Both the position numbers and the translations under genes were made by a program. Shown here one piece after another: positions 20,332 through 27,546 of a stretch of 33,444 nucleotides of DNA (position 1 is the stretch's first letter; the number at the start of each line of letters is the position of its first letter). The notes beneath the pieces were generated by a model. The model did no database searches, was not told the DNA's origin, and saw only the letters and a list, made by a program, of their open reading frames with translations. The DNA comes from an uncultured Chitinophagaceae bacterium. Its GTDB lineage: Bacteria > Bacteroidota > Bacteroidia > Chitinophagales > Chitinophagaceae. The stretch lies in assembly GCA_937873715.1 (NCBI GenBank), contig CALMYJ010000021.1:1-33444 (forward strand). Direction: 5' to 3'.

Positions 20332-21735
20332 ATGACGGAAACACTAATACTGATGAAAAGCGAACTGGTGATAACCCTTATCATCTTTATCCTGCTTTTT
20401 ATAAAGATTGGTGCAGGCATGGCCAACAAAAACCTGCTGCTGCTGATTCAATGGTTGCTGCTGGGCAACCTGCTTGCCAGTTTTTTATACAATGAAGAGG
20501 GATGGTTATTTGCAGGCATGTACCATACCGGTAATCTTATTGCGGTTCAAAAAAGCATTTTATCCGGTGCCGTATATCTTATTGCTTTGTTATTTACAAG
20601 CTGGTTCAAAACCACAAAACACCTGGCCGAGTTTTTTATACTGCTGTTATCGGCACTGCTCGGCATGTTTTTTCTTTTATCGGCAGGCAACCTGCTGATG
20701 TTTTTTCTTGGCCTTGAACTGGCCACCATACCGGTGGCAGCTTTAGCTAATTTTGATATAGATAAAAAGCGCTCATCCGAAGCGGCGATGAAAATGATAT
20801 TGAGCTCTGTCTTTTCATCGGGCATACTCTTGTTTGGCATATCGCTGGTATACGGTACTACCGGCACGCTGCAATTGAATGAGCTGTACCAAATGATGGA
20901 TGGTAGTGACCTGCAGAAACTGTCATTTATATTTTTAATCGCCGCTTTTGGTTTTAAATTATCCATTGTGCCTTTCCATTTATGGACGGCAGATGTGTAC
21001 GAAGGTGCGCCAACTGCTACCACTTCTTTTTTGTCGGTGGTATCCAAAGGCGCTTTTGCATTTGTACTGCTAGCGGTACTGTATAAAGTATTTGCACCCA
21101 TGCAGCAGGTATGGTACAGCATGATTGTAGCACTATCTGCAATAACTATGCTTACAGGCAATCTCTTTGCAGTAAGGCAGCAAAACATAAAACGCTTCCT
21201 GGCATTCTCTTCCATTGCACAGGTGGGCTTTATACTAGTGGGCATCAGCAATGGCAGTGCAGCCGGTATTTCGGCTGTAGTGTTTTTTATACTGGTATAT
21301 GTATTTTCTAACCTGGCGGCTTTTGCTGTAGCCGATGCTATTGCAGTACAAACCGGCAGGGAAAAAATAGAAGACTATAAAAACCTTTACCAAACCAACC
21401 CTTTTTTAAGCTGGGCGATGGCGCTGGCACTTTTTTCATTAGCAGGCATACCACCGGCTGCCGGTTTTTTTGGCAAACTGTTTTTAATTAGTGCCGGTGC
21501 TGCTGAAGGCAGTTATCTGTTTATTGCATTTGCTGCATTAAATATGGTAATAGCCCTGTATTATTATTTACGTGTGGTACGCTGCATCTTTATGGATAAG
21601 CAAGAAATGCCGGTTGAAAAAATTGCAGTACCGGCAACTACTACTTTTGGTTTATGGATTTGTATTGCAGGCATTGTATTAGCCGGCGTACTAAGCTGGA
21701 TGTTTGATTTTATTGTATCAATAAGTATACTGTAA
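20332..21735 (+). CDS. nuoN: NADH-quinone oxidoreductase subunit N
   Basis: NuoN is the antiporter-like subunit nearest the Q module. The frame is open from 20173, but that start would overlap nuoM by over 150 nt. ATG 20332 (MTETLILMKSEL) is chosen because it follows the nuoM stop by 7 nt and gives 467 residues, the normal length. Diagnostic stretches are FFLGLELATIPVAALANF, PFHLWTADVYEGAPTATTSF and FLAFSSIAQVGFILVG. The stop TAA shares its last base with the next ATG. Confidence 0.95.
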   Translation: MTETLILMKSELVITLIIFILLFIKIGAGMANKNLLLLIQWLLLGNLLASFLYNEEGWLFAGMYHTGNLIAVQKSILSGAVYLIALLFTSWFKTTKHLAEFFILLLSALLGMFFLLSAGNLLMFFLGLELATIPVAALANFDIDKKRSSEAAMKMILSSVFSSGILLFGISLVYGTTGTLQLNELYQMMDGSDLQKLSFIFLIAAFGFKLSIVPFHLWTADVYEGAPTATTSFLSVVSKGAFAFVLLAVLYKVFAPMQQVWYSMIVALSAITMLTGNLFAVRQQNIKRFLAFSSIAQVGFILVGISNGSAAGISAVVFFILVYVFSNLAAFAVADAIAVQTGREKIEDYKNLYQTNPFLSWAMALALFSLAGIPPAAGFFGKLFLISAGAAEGSYLFIAFAALNMVIALYYYLRVVRCIFMDKQEMPVEKIAVPATTTFGLWICIAGIVLAGVLSWMFDFIVSISIL

Positions 21736-22103
21736 TGGCGATTAATAAAAATCATGAGTTTGAAGAACTGGATGGCGTTAAATGCGGCATAGTGGAAAGA
21801 AATGCACTTCCTGAAAGAGTTGAATTTTTAAAAAAGATTTTAGAGTACAACGGCTATACAGTTGTTGTTGTACCAACACCAGCACCAAAAGCTGCTGCAC
21901 CAAAGCCCGGCGAAGAAGCTGCTCCTCCGCCACCGGCGCCCGAAACATTTACCGTAGGTGTTACCGATTATACTTTTAATACCATCAATGCTATTTTCGG
22001 CAGGCTGCTTAAAACGCCGGGTGGCAAAGTAGTTACACTAGCGTACTGGCAGCAAAAAGAAGCTGAGCCCAACGATGAAGTGCCTTATTTTGAAAATGCA
22101 TAA
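21735..22103 (+). CDS. Unknown 122-residue protein coupled to nuoN
   Basis: I do not recognise this family. Its ATG overlaps the nuoN stop by one base, so it is almost certainly translated with the nuo genes. Residues 1-44 look like a small compact domain (CGIVERNALPERVEFLKKIL). A linker rich in Pro, Ala, Glu and Lys spans about 46-70. The C-terminal part, 71-122, contains VGVTDYTFNTINAIFGR and KTPGGKVVTLAYW. There is no signal peptide, no membrane segment and no cysteine motif beyond one Cys, so it is predicted to be cytoplasmic. A role in complex I assembly or electron input is suggested only by its position. Confidence 0.8.
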   Translation: MAINKNHEFEELDGVKCGIVERNALPERVEFLKKILEYNGYTVVVVPTPAPKAAAPKPGEEAAPPPPAPETFTVGVTDYTFNTINAIFGRLLKTPGGKVVTLAYWQQKEAEPNDEVPYFENA

Positions 22104-22164
22104 GTGCTGATTTTTTGTGAAGCGCTGCATTGCCTTATCTTCCCTGCAGTAGATGAATTATAGC

Positions 22165-22172
22165 TACTTTTG
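22165..22172 (+). promoter_or_regulatory. Candidate -7 element for the kinase-RapZ fusion gene
   Basis: TACTTTTG followed by CAAAAA matches the Bacteroidota -7 consensus TAnnTTTG, 20 nt before the ATG at 22193. No -33 TTG is found at usual spacing. It suggests a transcription start separate from the nuo operon. Confidence 0.45.
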
Positions 22173-22192
22173 CAAAAATCATTTACCTACTG

Positions 22193-23647
22193 ATGGCGCC
22201 TTCAATTGAACAGATACAGGAAATTTTTTCATCTTTTAGCGGGGCTCAATTAACAGATATTGAAAAACTGCCGCAAACGGGAAGTGAACGCCACTATTAC
22301 CGGTTGCGTACTAACAGTGCAAATTATATTGCCACCTATGGTGCGAATATTAAGGAGAATGAAACTTTTTTTTATTTCTCCAAACATTTTACCCATAAAC
22401 AATTTAATACACCGCAGGTACTGCATATCAACACAACAAAGGATGTATACATACAAGAAGATATTGGCAGCACTGCGTTGTTAGATGTGTTGGAAAAAGA
22501 AGGATATACAGAACCGGTCAAAAACCTGTACAAACAAAGCCTTGCAGCATTGGCCCGGATGCAGGTACTGGGGCATGAAGGCCTGGATTATAAAAAATGC
22601 CTGACCAACAGCGCCTTTGGCAAAGAAGCCATCATGGCCGATTTGCTCTACTTTAAATATTACTTTCTTGATGCCCTGCGCCGCCCTTATGATAAGCAAA
22701 AGCTGATTAAAGATTTTGAAGCGCTGAGCAATTACCTGTCGCACACAGAGTATAAATTTTTTATGTTCCGTGATTTTCAAAGCAGGAACATACTTGTAAA
22801 TAATACCGGTAAAGTTTTTTTTATCGACTACCAGGGTGGCATGAAGGGTGCACCGCAATATGATGTGGCATCGCTGTTGTGGCAGGCAAAGGCCAATCTG
22901 CCTGATGACTGGAAAGAAGAATTGCTGGAACATTATATGCAGGCATTTGAAACGATGCTGGGGCAGCCGGTAGATAAAACGGTATTCCGCAGCCAGTACA
23001 ACGGCTATGTGCTTATCCGCCTGCTGCAGGTGTTGGGTGCTTATGGATTTCGTGGTTTGTTTGAACGCAAAGCACATTTTTTAACCAGCATACCCGTTGC
23101 ATTACAAAACCTTAAATGGTTTGTGCAACATCAAAGCATGGGCATTGCATTGCCTGAGTTTAAAAAAGTGCTGGAAATATGCACCAGCGATGAAGTGCTA
23201 CAGGAGTTTACCCCGGTACAGGCCAGCACTGATACGCCACTTGTGGTAACGATTAACAGTTTTTCGTTTTTACAAAATGGCTACCCAAAAGATGAAACAG
23301 ATAACGGTGGCGGCTACGTGTTTGATATGAGGGGCATTTTGAACCCGGGAAGGTTTGATCCGTACAAACACCTGAGCGGACAGGATAAGCCTGTAAAAGA
23401 TTTCCTTGAGCAAAAAACAAAAATGCCTGATTTTCTCAACGGTGTGTACAGCCTTGTAGATGTATCGGTGGAAGAATATATCAAAAGAGGATTTAAACAT
23501 CTTGATATCAATTTTGGCTGTACCGGTGGCCAGCACCGCAGTGTGTATGCTGCCGAAGCTTTAGCCAGGCATTTAAGAAACAAGTTTAAAGTAAAAGTGG
23601 AATTAAAACATTTGAATAAAGAGAACTGGAAGACGGTGGATGGTTGA
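22193..23647 (+). CDS. AmgK-like sugar kinase fused to a RapZ C-terminal domain
   Basis: The 484 residues split into two parts. Residues 1 to about 320 form an aminoglycoside-phosphotransferase-fold kinase of the AmgK type. Its catalytic loop is FRDFQSRN (Asp194, Asn199), the metal-binding segment is FIDYQGG (Asp212), and the sequence continues GAPQYDVASLLW. AmgK enzymes phosphorylate the anomeric hydroxyl of MurNAc or GlcNAc. Residues from about 345 to the end match the RapZ C-terminal domain: FDMRGILNPGR, LSGQDKPV, and the signature GCTGGQHRS at 442-450, which in E. coli RapZ belongs to the glucosamine-6-phosphate pocket. The Walker ATPase half of RapZ is absent. A MurU-like gene follows, which supports cell-wall sugar salvage. 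The stop codon falls in word-repeat DNA. The substrate is inferred; a regulatory kinase is the alternative. Confidence 0.85.
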   Translation: MAPSIEQIQEIFSSFSGAQLTDIEKLPQTGSERHYYRLRTNSANYIATYGANIKENETFFYFSKHFTHKQFNTPQVLHINTTKDVYIQEDIGSTALLDVLEKEGYTEPVKNLYKQSLAALARMQVLGHEGLDYKKCLTNSAFGKEAIMADLLYFKYYFLDALRRPYDKQKLIKDFEALSNYLSHTEYKFFMFRDFQSRNILVNNTGKVFFIDYQGGMKGAPQYDVASLLWQAKANLPDDWKEELLEHYMQAFETMLGQPVDKTVFRSQYNGYVLIRLLQVLGAYGFRGLFERKAHFLTSIPVALQNLKWFVQHQSMGIALPEFKKVLEICTSDEVLQEFTPVQASTDTPLVVTINSFSFLQNGYPKDETDNGGGYVFDMRGILNPGRFDPYKHLSGQDKPVKDFLEQKTKMPDFLNGVYSLVDVSVEEYIKRGFKHLDINFGCTGGQHRSVYAAEALARHLRNKFKVKVELKHLNKENWKTVDG

Positions 23648-23680
23648 TGGTTCGTGGTTAATGGTGGATGGTTTGCTACT
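23633..23680. repeat. Word-repeat DNA spanning the end of the kinase gene
   Basis: Short words of the type GGTGGATGGTTGATGGTTCG and TGGTTAATGGTGGATGGTT are repeated with variation. The stop codon of the kinase-RapZ gene lies inside it, so the last few residues (TVDG) may come from the repeat. It resembles the class of DNA seen at 15294-15370. Confidence 0.5.
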
Positions 23681-23706
23681 AACAGCATAATTATATTATT
23701 TGAAAC

Positions 23707-24057
23707 ATGGCATTTAGATTCGAAGGCTTAAAAGTTTGGCAAATTGCATTACGCTTAAGTAATGAAATTGACATTTTGGTAAAAAACTTTCCAAGAGAAG
23801 CATTATACAGCTTGTATTCTCAAATGAAAAGAGCTGCTGATTCAGTTGTATTAAATATTGCAGAAGGAAGTACCGGGCAATCAAAGCCCGAATACAAAAG
23901 ATTTCCTGGAATAGCCTTACGCTCCGCAATAGAAGTTGTATCCTGTTGATTTATTTCACATACAAGAAAATACATTAATGATGCAGATTTTAATAAGTAT
24001 TATGAGCAATATGAAATTTTATGCAAGATGATTACCAAACTGAGAGCTTCAATGTAA
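23707..24057 (+). pseudogene. Four-helix-bundle (23S rRNA intervening-sequence-type) protein gene with in-frame stop
   Basis: The first 80 residues (FEGLKVWQIALRLSNEI, RAADSVVLNIAEGS) match the four-helix-bundle family often encoded in 23S rRNA intervening sequences and elsewhere in Bacteroidota; its function is unsettled. A TGA at 23947-23949 stops it after EVVSC. The same frame then continues as FISHTRKYINDADFNKYYEQ to a TAA at 24055-24057, which is the normal end of the family; the total of 116 codons is the usual length. Family members normally have Leu or a similar residue at the TGA position, so a single base change (such as TTA to TGA) explains it. It sits between the kinase and MurU-like genes. 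A sequencing error or a functional short form are alternatives. Confidence 0.75.
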
Positions 24058-24066
24058 TAACATATC

Positions 24067-24813
24067 ATGAACTATGAACCATCAACTATAAATGCTGTCA
24101 AGGCCATGATTTTTGCCGCAGGCCTGGGCACCCGCTTTAAACCCTGGACGGATAAACACCCCAAAGCGCTGGCACTGGTAAATGGTAAATCGCTGCTGCA
24201 ACGCAATATTGAATACTTACAGCAATACGGCATTACCGATGTGGTGGTCAATGTACACCATTTTGCCGAACAGATTATTGAAGCCGTTCAGCAAAACAAA
24301 GGCTGGGGGAGCAATATTGTTATCAGCGATGAAACAACCGAAGTGCTGGAAACCGGAGGCGGATTACTGAAAGCCAAATCCCTGCTTCAAAACAACCAAC
24401 CCTTTATTACCCTTAATGCCGATTTTTTAACCGACCTCAACCTCAATAACCTGCTGGCTTTTCATCAGCAAAAGGGCGGACTGATTTCGTTTGGCATTAC
24501 AAATCGAAAAAGCTCCCGTAACTTTTTATTCGATACTGATAATCGCCTTTGTGGCTGGATGAACAACAGTACCGGCGAAAAAAGAATATCGATTGACAAG
24601 CCCGGCTTAATGCCGATGGCCTATAGTTGTGTAGTGGTTTTTGAGCCAACAATTTTTGACCTTATTCCCCAGCGGGGCAAATTTTCGCTGGTGGATACTT
24701 ACCTGAGTCTTGCAGCAACACATCACATTTATGGTTATGATCATACCGGCGATAAACTGGTGGATGTGGGCAAACCCGAAAGTGTAGCCAAAGCCGAAGC
24801 TCTTTTTCCTTAA
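24067..24813 (+). CDS. MurU-like sugar-1-phosphate nucleotidyltransferase
   Basis: This is a GT-A fold NTP transferase. It has the nucleotide loop AAGLGTRFKPWTDKHPKAL near the N-terminus, and NADFLTDL holding a likely metal-binding Asp. About 235-248 residues is the MurU length. MurU converts MurNAc-1-phosphate to UDP-MurNAc, downstream of AmgK; the neighbouring AmgK-like gene makes this the best assignment, but mannose- or glucose-1-phosphate nucleotidylyltransferase activity is possible. The first 13 codons (MNYEPSTINAVKA) lie in word-repeat DNA, and ATG 24106 starts directly at MIFAAGLGTR, so the true start may be 24106. Its stop overlaps the stop of the opposite-strand gene. Confidence 0.82.
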   Translation: MNYEPSTINAVKAMIFAAGLGTRFKPWTDKHPKALALVNGKSLLQRNIEYLQQYGITDVVVNVHHFAEQIIEAVQQNKGWGSNIVISDETTEVLETGGGLLKAKSLLQNNQPFITLNADFLTDLNLNNLLAFHQQKGGLISFGITNRKSSRNFLFDTDNRLCGWMNNSTGEKRISIDKPGLMPMAYSCVVVFEPTIFDLIPQRGKFSLVDTYLSLAATHHIYGYDHTGDKLVDVGKPESVAKAEALFP

Positions 24814-26726
24814 TGCCTGATAACAACTTTTTGTATATACTGCTCCGCTCCGTAGATTAAACGGAGCAGGTAAGTGCCATTGGGAAAATGCATTGTATTA
24901 ATATCCGTGGTGGAGGCGCTTATGCGCTGGCTATGCAGCTTACGGCCCACAGCATCATACAGCTCTGCCACAGTAATGGCATTAACTGCCGGCATACTTA
25001 CAGAGAGGTATCCGGCAGCAGGGTTAGGAAATACCACAATATGATTTGGGCTATTACCCACCGTTAGCAGTACTACCCTGCTGTAAATAAACTGCCCGTC
25101 TTTATCTGTTTGCTTAATGCGATAATACAATTTTGTAGCGCCGGGAATATTGTTGTGTGTAAAAGTGTAGCTGCCTTTATTGTTGTTGGTGATAAGCAAA
25201 TGGCCTGCCTTTTTCCAATTGATGCCATCCGTACTGTATTGCACTTCAAAATCAGCCGCATTAATAACAGGAGTGGCTACACGCCAATCGATTACTGCAG
25301 TTACTTTGTTGGTTAAGGTTGCCTGCACCTGTAAAAACCTTACCGGAAGGGGGCCTGTAAAAGTGTATGGCGTAGGAATATTTTCCTCCGGCTCATCGGC
25401 AACGGCGTTCTGGTTAGGATCTACCACCTGTGTATCGCCACCGCCATTGAGTGATGAATCAGCAATATTTAACTGCGCCAGTGTGCCATCGCCAATATTG
25501 GCCGAAGCAATTGCACTATTATAATAGGTAACTCCTTTTACAAGATTGGTAACCCGGCACTGCACCTGGATTTTAAAAAAATAATCCTGGTTGGCAGCGG
25601 TATTGTTGGGCAGGTTTTGCGCCGGCAAAAGCAATTGCTTATGCAAAGCACCATCATAATCCGGGTTGAGCAAAAGCCCACCATTGTTGAAGGCGGGAAT
25701 AAAACTTACAGCAACATTAGTAACATTACCGGCACCAAAAGCTGCCTCCAAATCTTCCGTTACATTAATATTATTTAAAGTAACGTTACCAATATTTTCT
25801 ACATACACATGATAGGTTAAGTCGGCCGTATTTTCGTTAACCACGGTGGAGCCTACCAAACTTTTACCTGTACCTACTGTTGGGGTAAAACTGGAATTAT
25901 CTATTGGCGACTGGCCATTTTGAAACACTTTTTCTTCACTTAGTGTACCAGCGGCTATATCATATTCATAATAGTAACAGGAGGCAGAAAGGTTCTGGCC
26001 GGTAACCTGTAAAGCCCCGTTGAGGTACGAAATACCAAAACAATCTTTAGGCAAAGTGGCCAGGTATTCTGCAACAGCAGTATTGGTGCCGGTATAGTTT
26101 TTAACCTCATACAAACGGGAAGGGCTATCCCCTAAAGTAACAAACATCCTTCCATTGGGTATGATAGTAATATCACCGCTATACACACTGGTAGGAAAAT
26201 TGCCTTCGGGGAATTGCAGTGTTCTTGTATTAATTACTGCACCTGTATTTACATCAAACTTATCGAGGTTGCAACTGCCGGTTTCGTAATTGTAATCGGA
26301 GATAGACCACAAATCGCCGTTATTGTCAAACTCAAAATTATTGGACACATAGCCGTAGGTGTAAGTAGGTGTTACCGGGATTGATGCAGGACAAGTTATA
26401 TTGCCTGGCAGGCCAATATCCAATACCCATATTTTAGTTTCGGCAAAGCTTTTTACATCGGCAACATACACTTTATTGTTTTTAGGATTGTAGGCTATAA
26501 ATACAGCAAAGAAATTATTCAACTGGGGCTGCATGTTGCAGTCGGATAATATTTCAGGGTTACCAGTAAGTGGATTTTTGATGATGGTAAAGCCGGGATT
26601 ATTAAATGAGCCGGGCGTGCAGCTATTGCTCCCAAAGTTTAACAACAAAGAGTTTTGCGCTGATGAAGCGGTGCATAACATTGCAAATGATGCAGCAAAC
26701 ACCAAACGGGTAAAGCATCGTTTCAT
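24810..26726 (-). CDS. Type IX-secreted protein with beta-propeller-like and DUF11-like domains
   Basis: The 638-residue protein has a Sec signal peptide (1-24, ending SSAQ). Residues of about 25-290 contain repeated short strands such as YNPKNNKVYVADV and EFDNNGDLWSIS, which suggest a beta-propeller-like fold. About 290-430 is DUF11-like (LTYHVYVENIGNVTLNNINV). About 470-560 is a fibronectin-like region (FEVQYSTDGINWKKAG). The last 75 residues are a type A type IX sorting domain (VVFPNPAAGYLSV, AVGRKLHSQ, NGTYLLRL, VVIRH). It is therefore predicted to be exported across the outer membrane and attached to or released from the surface. No enzymatic motif was recognised. Confidence 0.88.
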   Translation of the reverse strand: MKRCFTRLVFAASFAMLCTASSAQNSLLLNFGSNSCTPGSFNNPGFTIIKNPLTGNPEILSDCNMQPQLNNFFAVFIAYNPKNNKVYVADVKSFAETKIWVLDIGLPGNITCPASIPVTPTYTYGYVSNNFEFDNNGDLWSISDYNYETGSCNLDKFDVNTGAVINTRTLQFPEGNFPTSVYSGDITIIPNGRMFVTLGDSPSRLYEVKNYTGTNTAVAEYLATLPKDCFGISYLNGALQVTGQNLSASCYYYEYDIAAGTLSEEKVFQNGQSPIDNSSFTPTVGTGKSLVGSTVVNENTADLTYHVYVENIGNVTLNNINVTEDLEAAFGAGNVTNVAVSFIPAFNNGGLLLNPDYDGALHKQLLLPAQNLPNNTAANQDYFFKIQVQCRVTNLVKGVTYYNSAIASANIGDGTLAQLNIADSSLNGGGDTQVVDPNQNAVADEPEENIPTPYTFTGPLPVRFLQVQATLTNKVTAVIDWRVATPVINAADFEVQYSTDGINWKKAGHLLITNNNKGSYTFTHNNIPGATKLYYRIKQTDKDGQFIYSRVVLLTVGNSPNHIVVFPNPAAGYLSVSMPAVNAITVAELYDAVGRKLHSQRISASTTDINTMHFPNGTYLLRLIYGAEQYIQKVVIRH

Positions 26727-26854
26727 ACCAATAGTATTTAATGATCACAAACAGGAAACGTCAACAGGCACGTTAGTGAGCGTAGTGGTTTTGGCGGAAA
26801 ATGGCGTGTGAAAAACTTGAATAAAGTTAGTGAAATATTTACTCAAATGATGCC

Positions 26855-26870
26855 GTTGCTTTAAAGCAAC
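26855..26870. repeat. 16-bp perfect palindrome
   Basis: GTTGCTTTAAAGCAAC is a perfect inverted repeat in the spacer between the Doc toxin stop and the start of the type IX-secreted gene. There is no adjacent T-run, so it does not look like a standard terminator. It may be a small REP-like element. Confidence 0.6.
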
Positions 26871-26884
26871 TACAGTTTGTATTA

Positions 26885-27265
26885 TCAATTGTTTTTAGTT
26901 GCATGATTAGTTAGCCATTCAACTATGCTATTGAAACTACTGGTACCAGAGGCCACACTCATAATAAAATCATATTTTTCTTCCTGGGTGGCTTTAATGT
27001 CAATCTCGTTTTTAAGCAGGAATAGCCTTACAAGCGTATATCCTGTTCGTTTATTGCCATCTATAAACGGGTGGTTAACCAGGATACTCTCCAGCAATGC
27101 GGCAGCTTTATTTATAGCGCCGGGATATAACTCCTGGTTATCGAAACTTTGCAATGGTCGGTTAAGTGCAGATTCAAGGCTGCCAAAATCTCTTATACCA
27201 TGCAACCCACCAAAATTGTCGATTAAAATTTCATGAATAACCGTAGCCTCTTTTAAGGAAATCAT
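26885..27265 (-). CDS. Doc (death-on-curing) family toxin
   Basis: This 126-residue Fic-fold protein has the family active site HPFIDGNKRTG at 65-75 and the Doc-type N-terminus FGGLHGIRDFGSLESALNRP. The characterised Doc toxin of phage P1 phosphorylates EF-Tu and blocks translation; the Gly-Asn-Lys-Arg core here is compatible with that, but the activity is inferred. Its ATG overlaps the antitoxin stop (ATGA, 4 nt), as is common for toxin-antitoxin pairs. Confidence 0.9.
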   Translation of the reverse strand: MISLKEATVIHEILIDNFGGLHGIRDFGSLESALNRPLQSFDNQELYPGAINKAAALLESILVNHPFIDGNKRTGYTLVRLFLLKNEIDIKATQEEKYDFIMSVASGTSSFNSIVEWLTNHATKNN

Positions 27266-27450
27266 TGAGCAAGCTTGGATAATAATACTTTGTCCTCCTG
27301 CAATATCTTCTGAAGCAAATTATTAGAAGCAAGTGAGTATTGCTTTTTAGCATCTAATTCTTTTAAAAAATCTAATAGTTCCGATAAAGCCGTATCAGAA
27401 AAATTGTCAAGCACTTTACTTATTTCTTCTTTTAGTTCGTTTTTAGACAT
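27262..27450 (-). CDS. Putative antitoxin of the Doc toxin
   Basis: The 62-residue protein is predicted to be helical, with the segments LKEEISKVLDNF and LSELLDFLKELDAKK, and ends in LLQKILQEDKVLLSKLAQ. It has no recognisable Phd domain. Its place directly upstream of the toxin, with a 4-nt overlap, and a palindrome just ahead of its start support the antitoxin role. A small helical Doc partner is common in Bacteroidota. Confidence 0.75.
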   Translation of the reverse strand: MSKNELKEEISKVLDNFSDTALSELLDFLKELDAKKQYSLASNNLLQKILQEDKVLLSKLAQ

Positions 27451-27451
27451 A

Positions 27452-27479
27452 AAAGTTACTTTAATAATTAAAGTTACTT
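27452..27479. promoter_or_regulatory. Candidate operator of the Doc toxin-antitoxin operon
   Basis: A 10-bp direct repeat AAAGTTACTT occurs at 27452-27461 and 27470-27479. Between and within them ACTTTAAT and ATTAAAGT form a 17-bp palindrome with a one-base centre (27458-27474). It lies 8-24 nt upstream of the antitoxin start on the minus strand, as expected for autorepression by antitoxin or toxin-antitoxin complex. Confidence 0.5.
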
Positions 27480-27546
27480 CATTTACAGAGATACTATATG
27501 CAGAAGTATTGAACTTTAGTTAAGCATAACATACACAAGCCAATCA

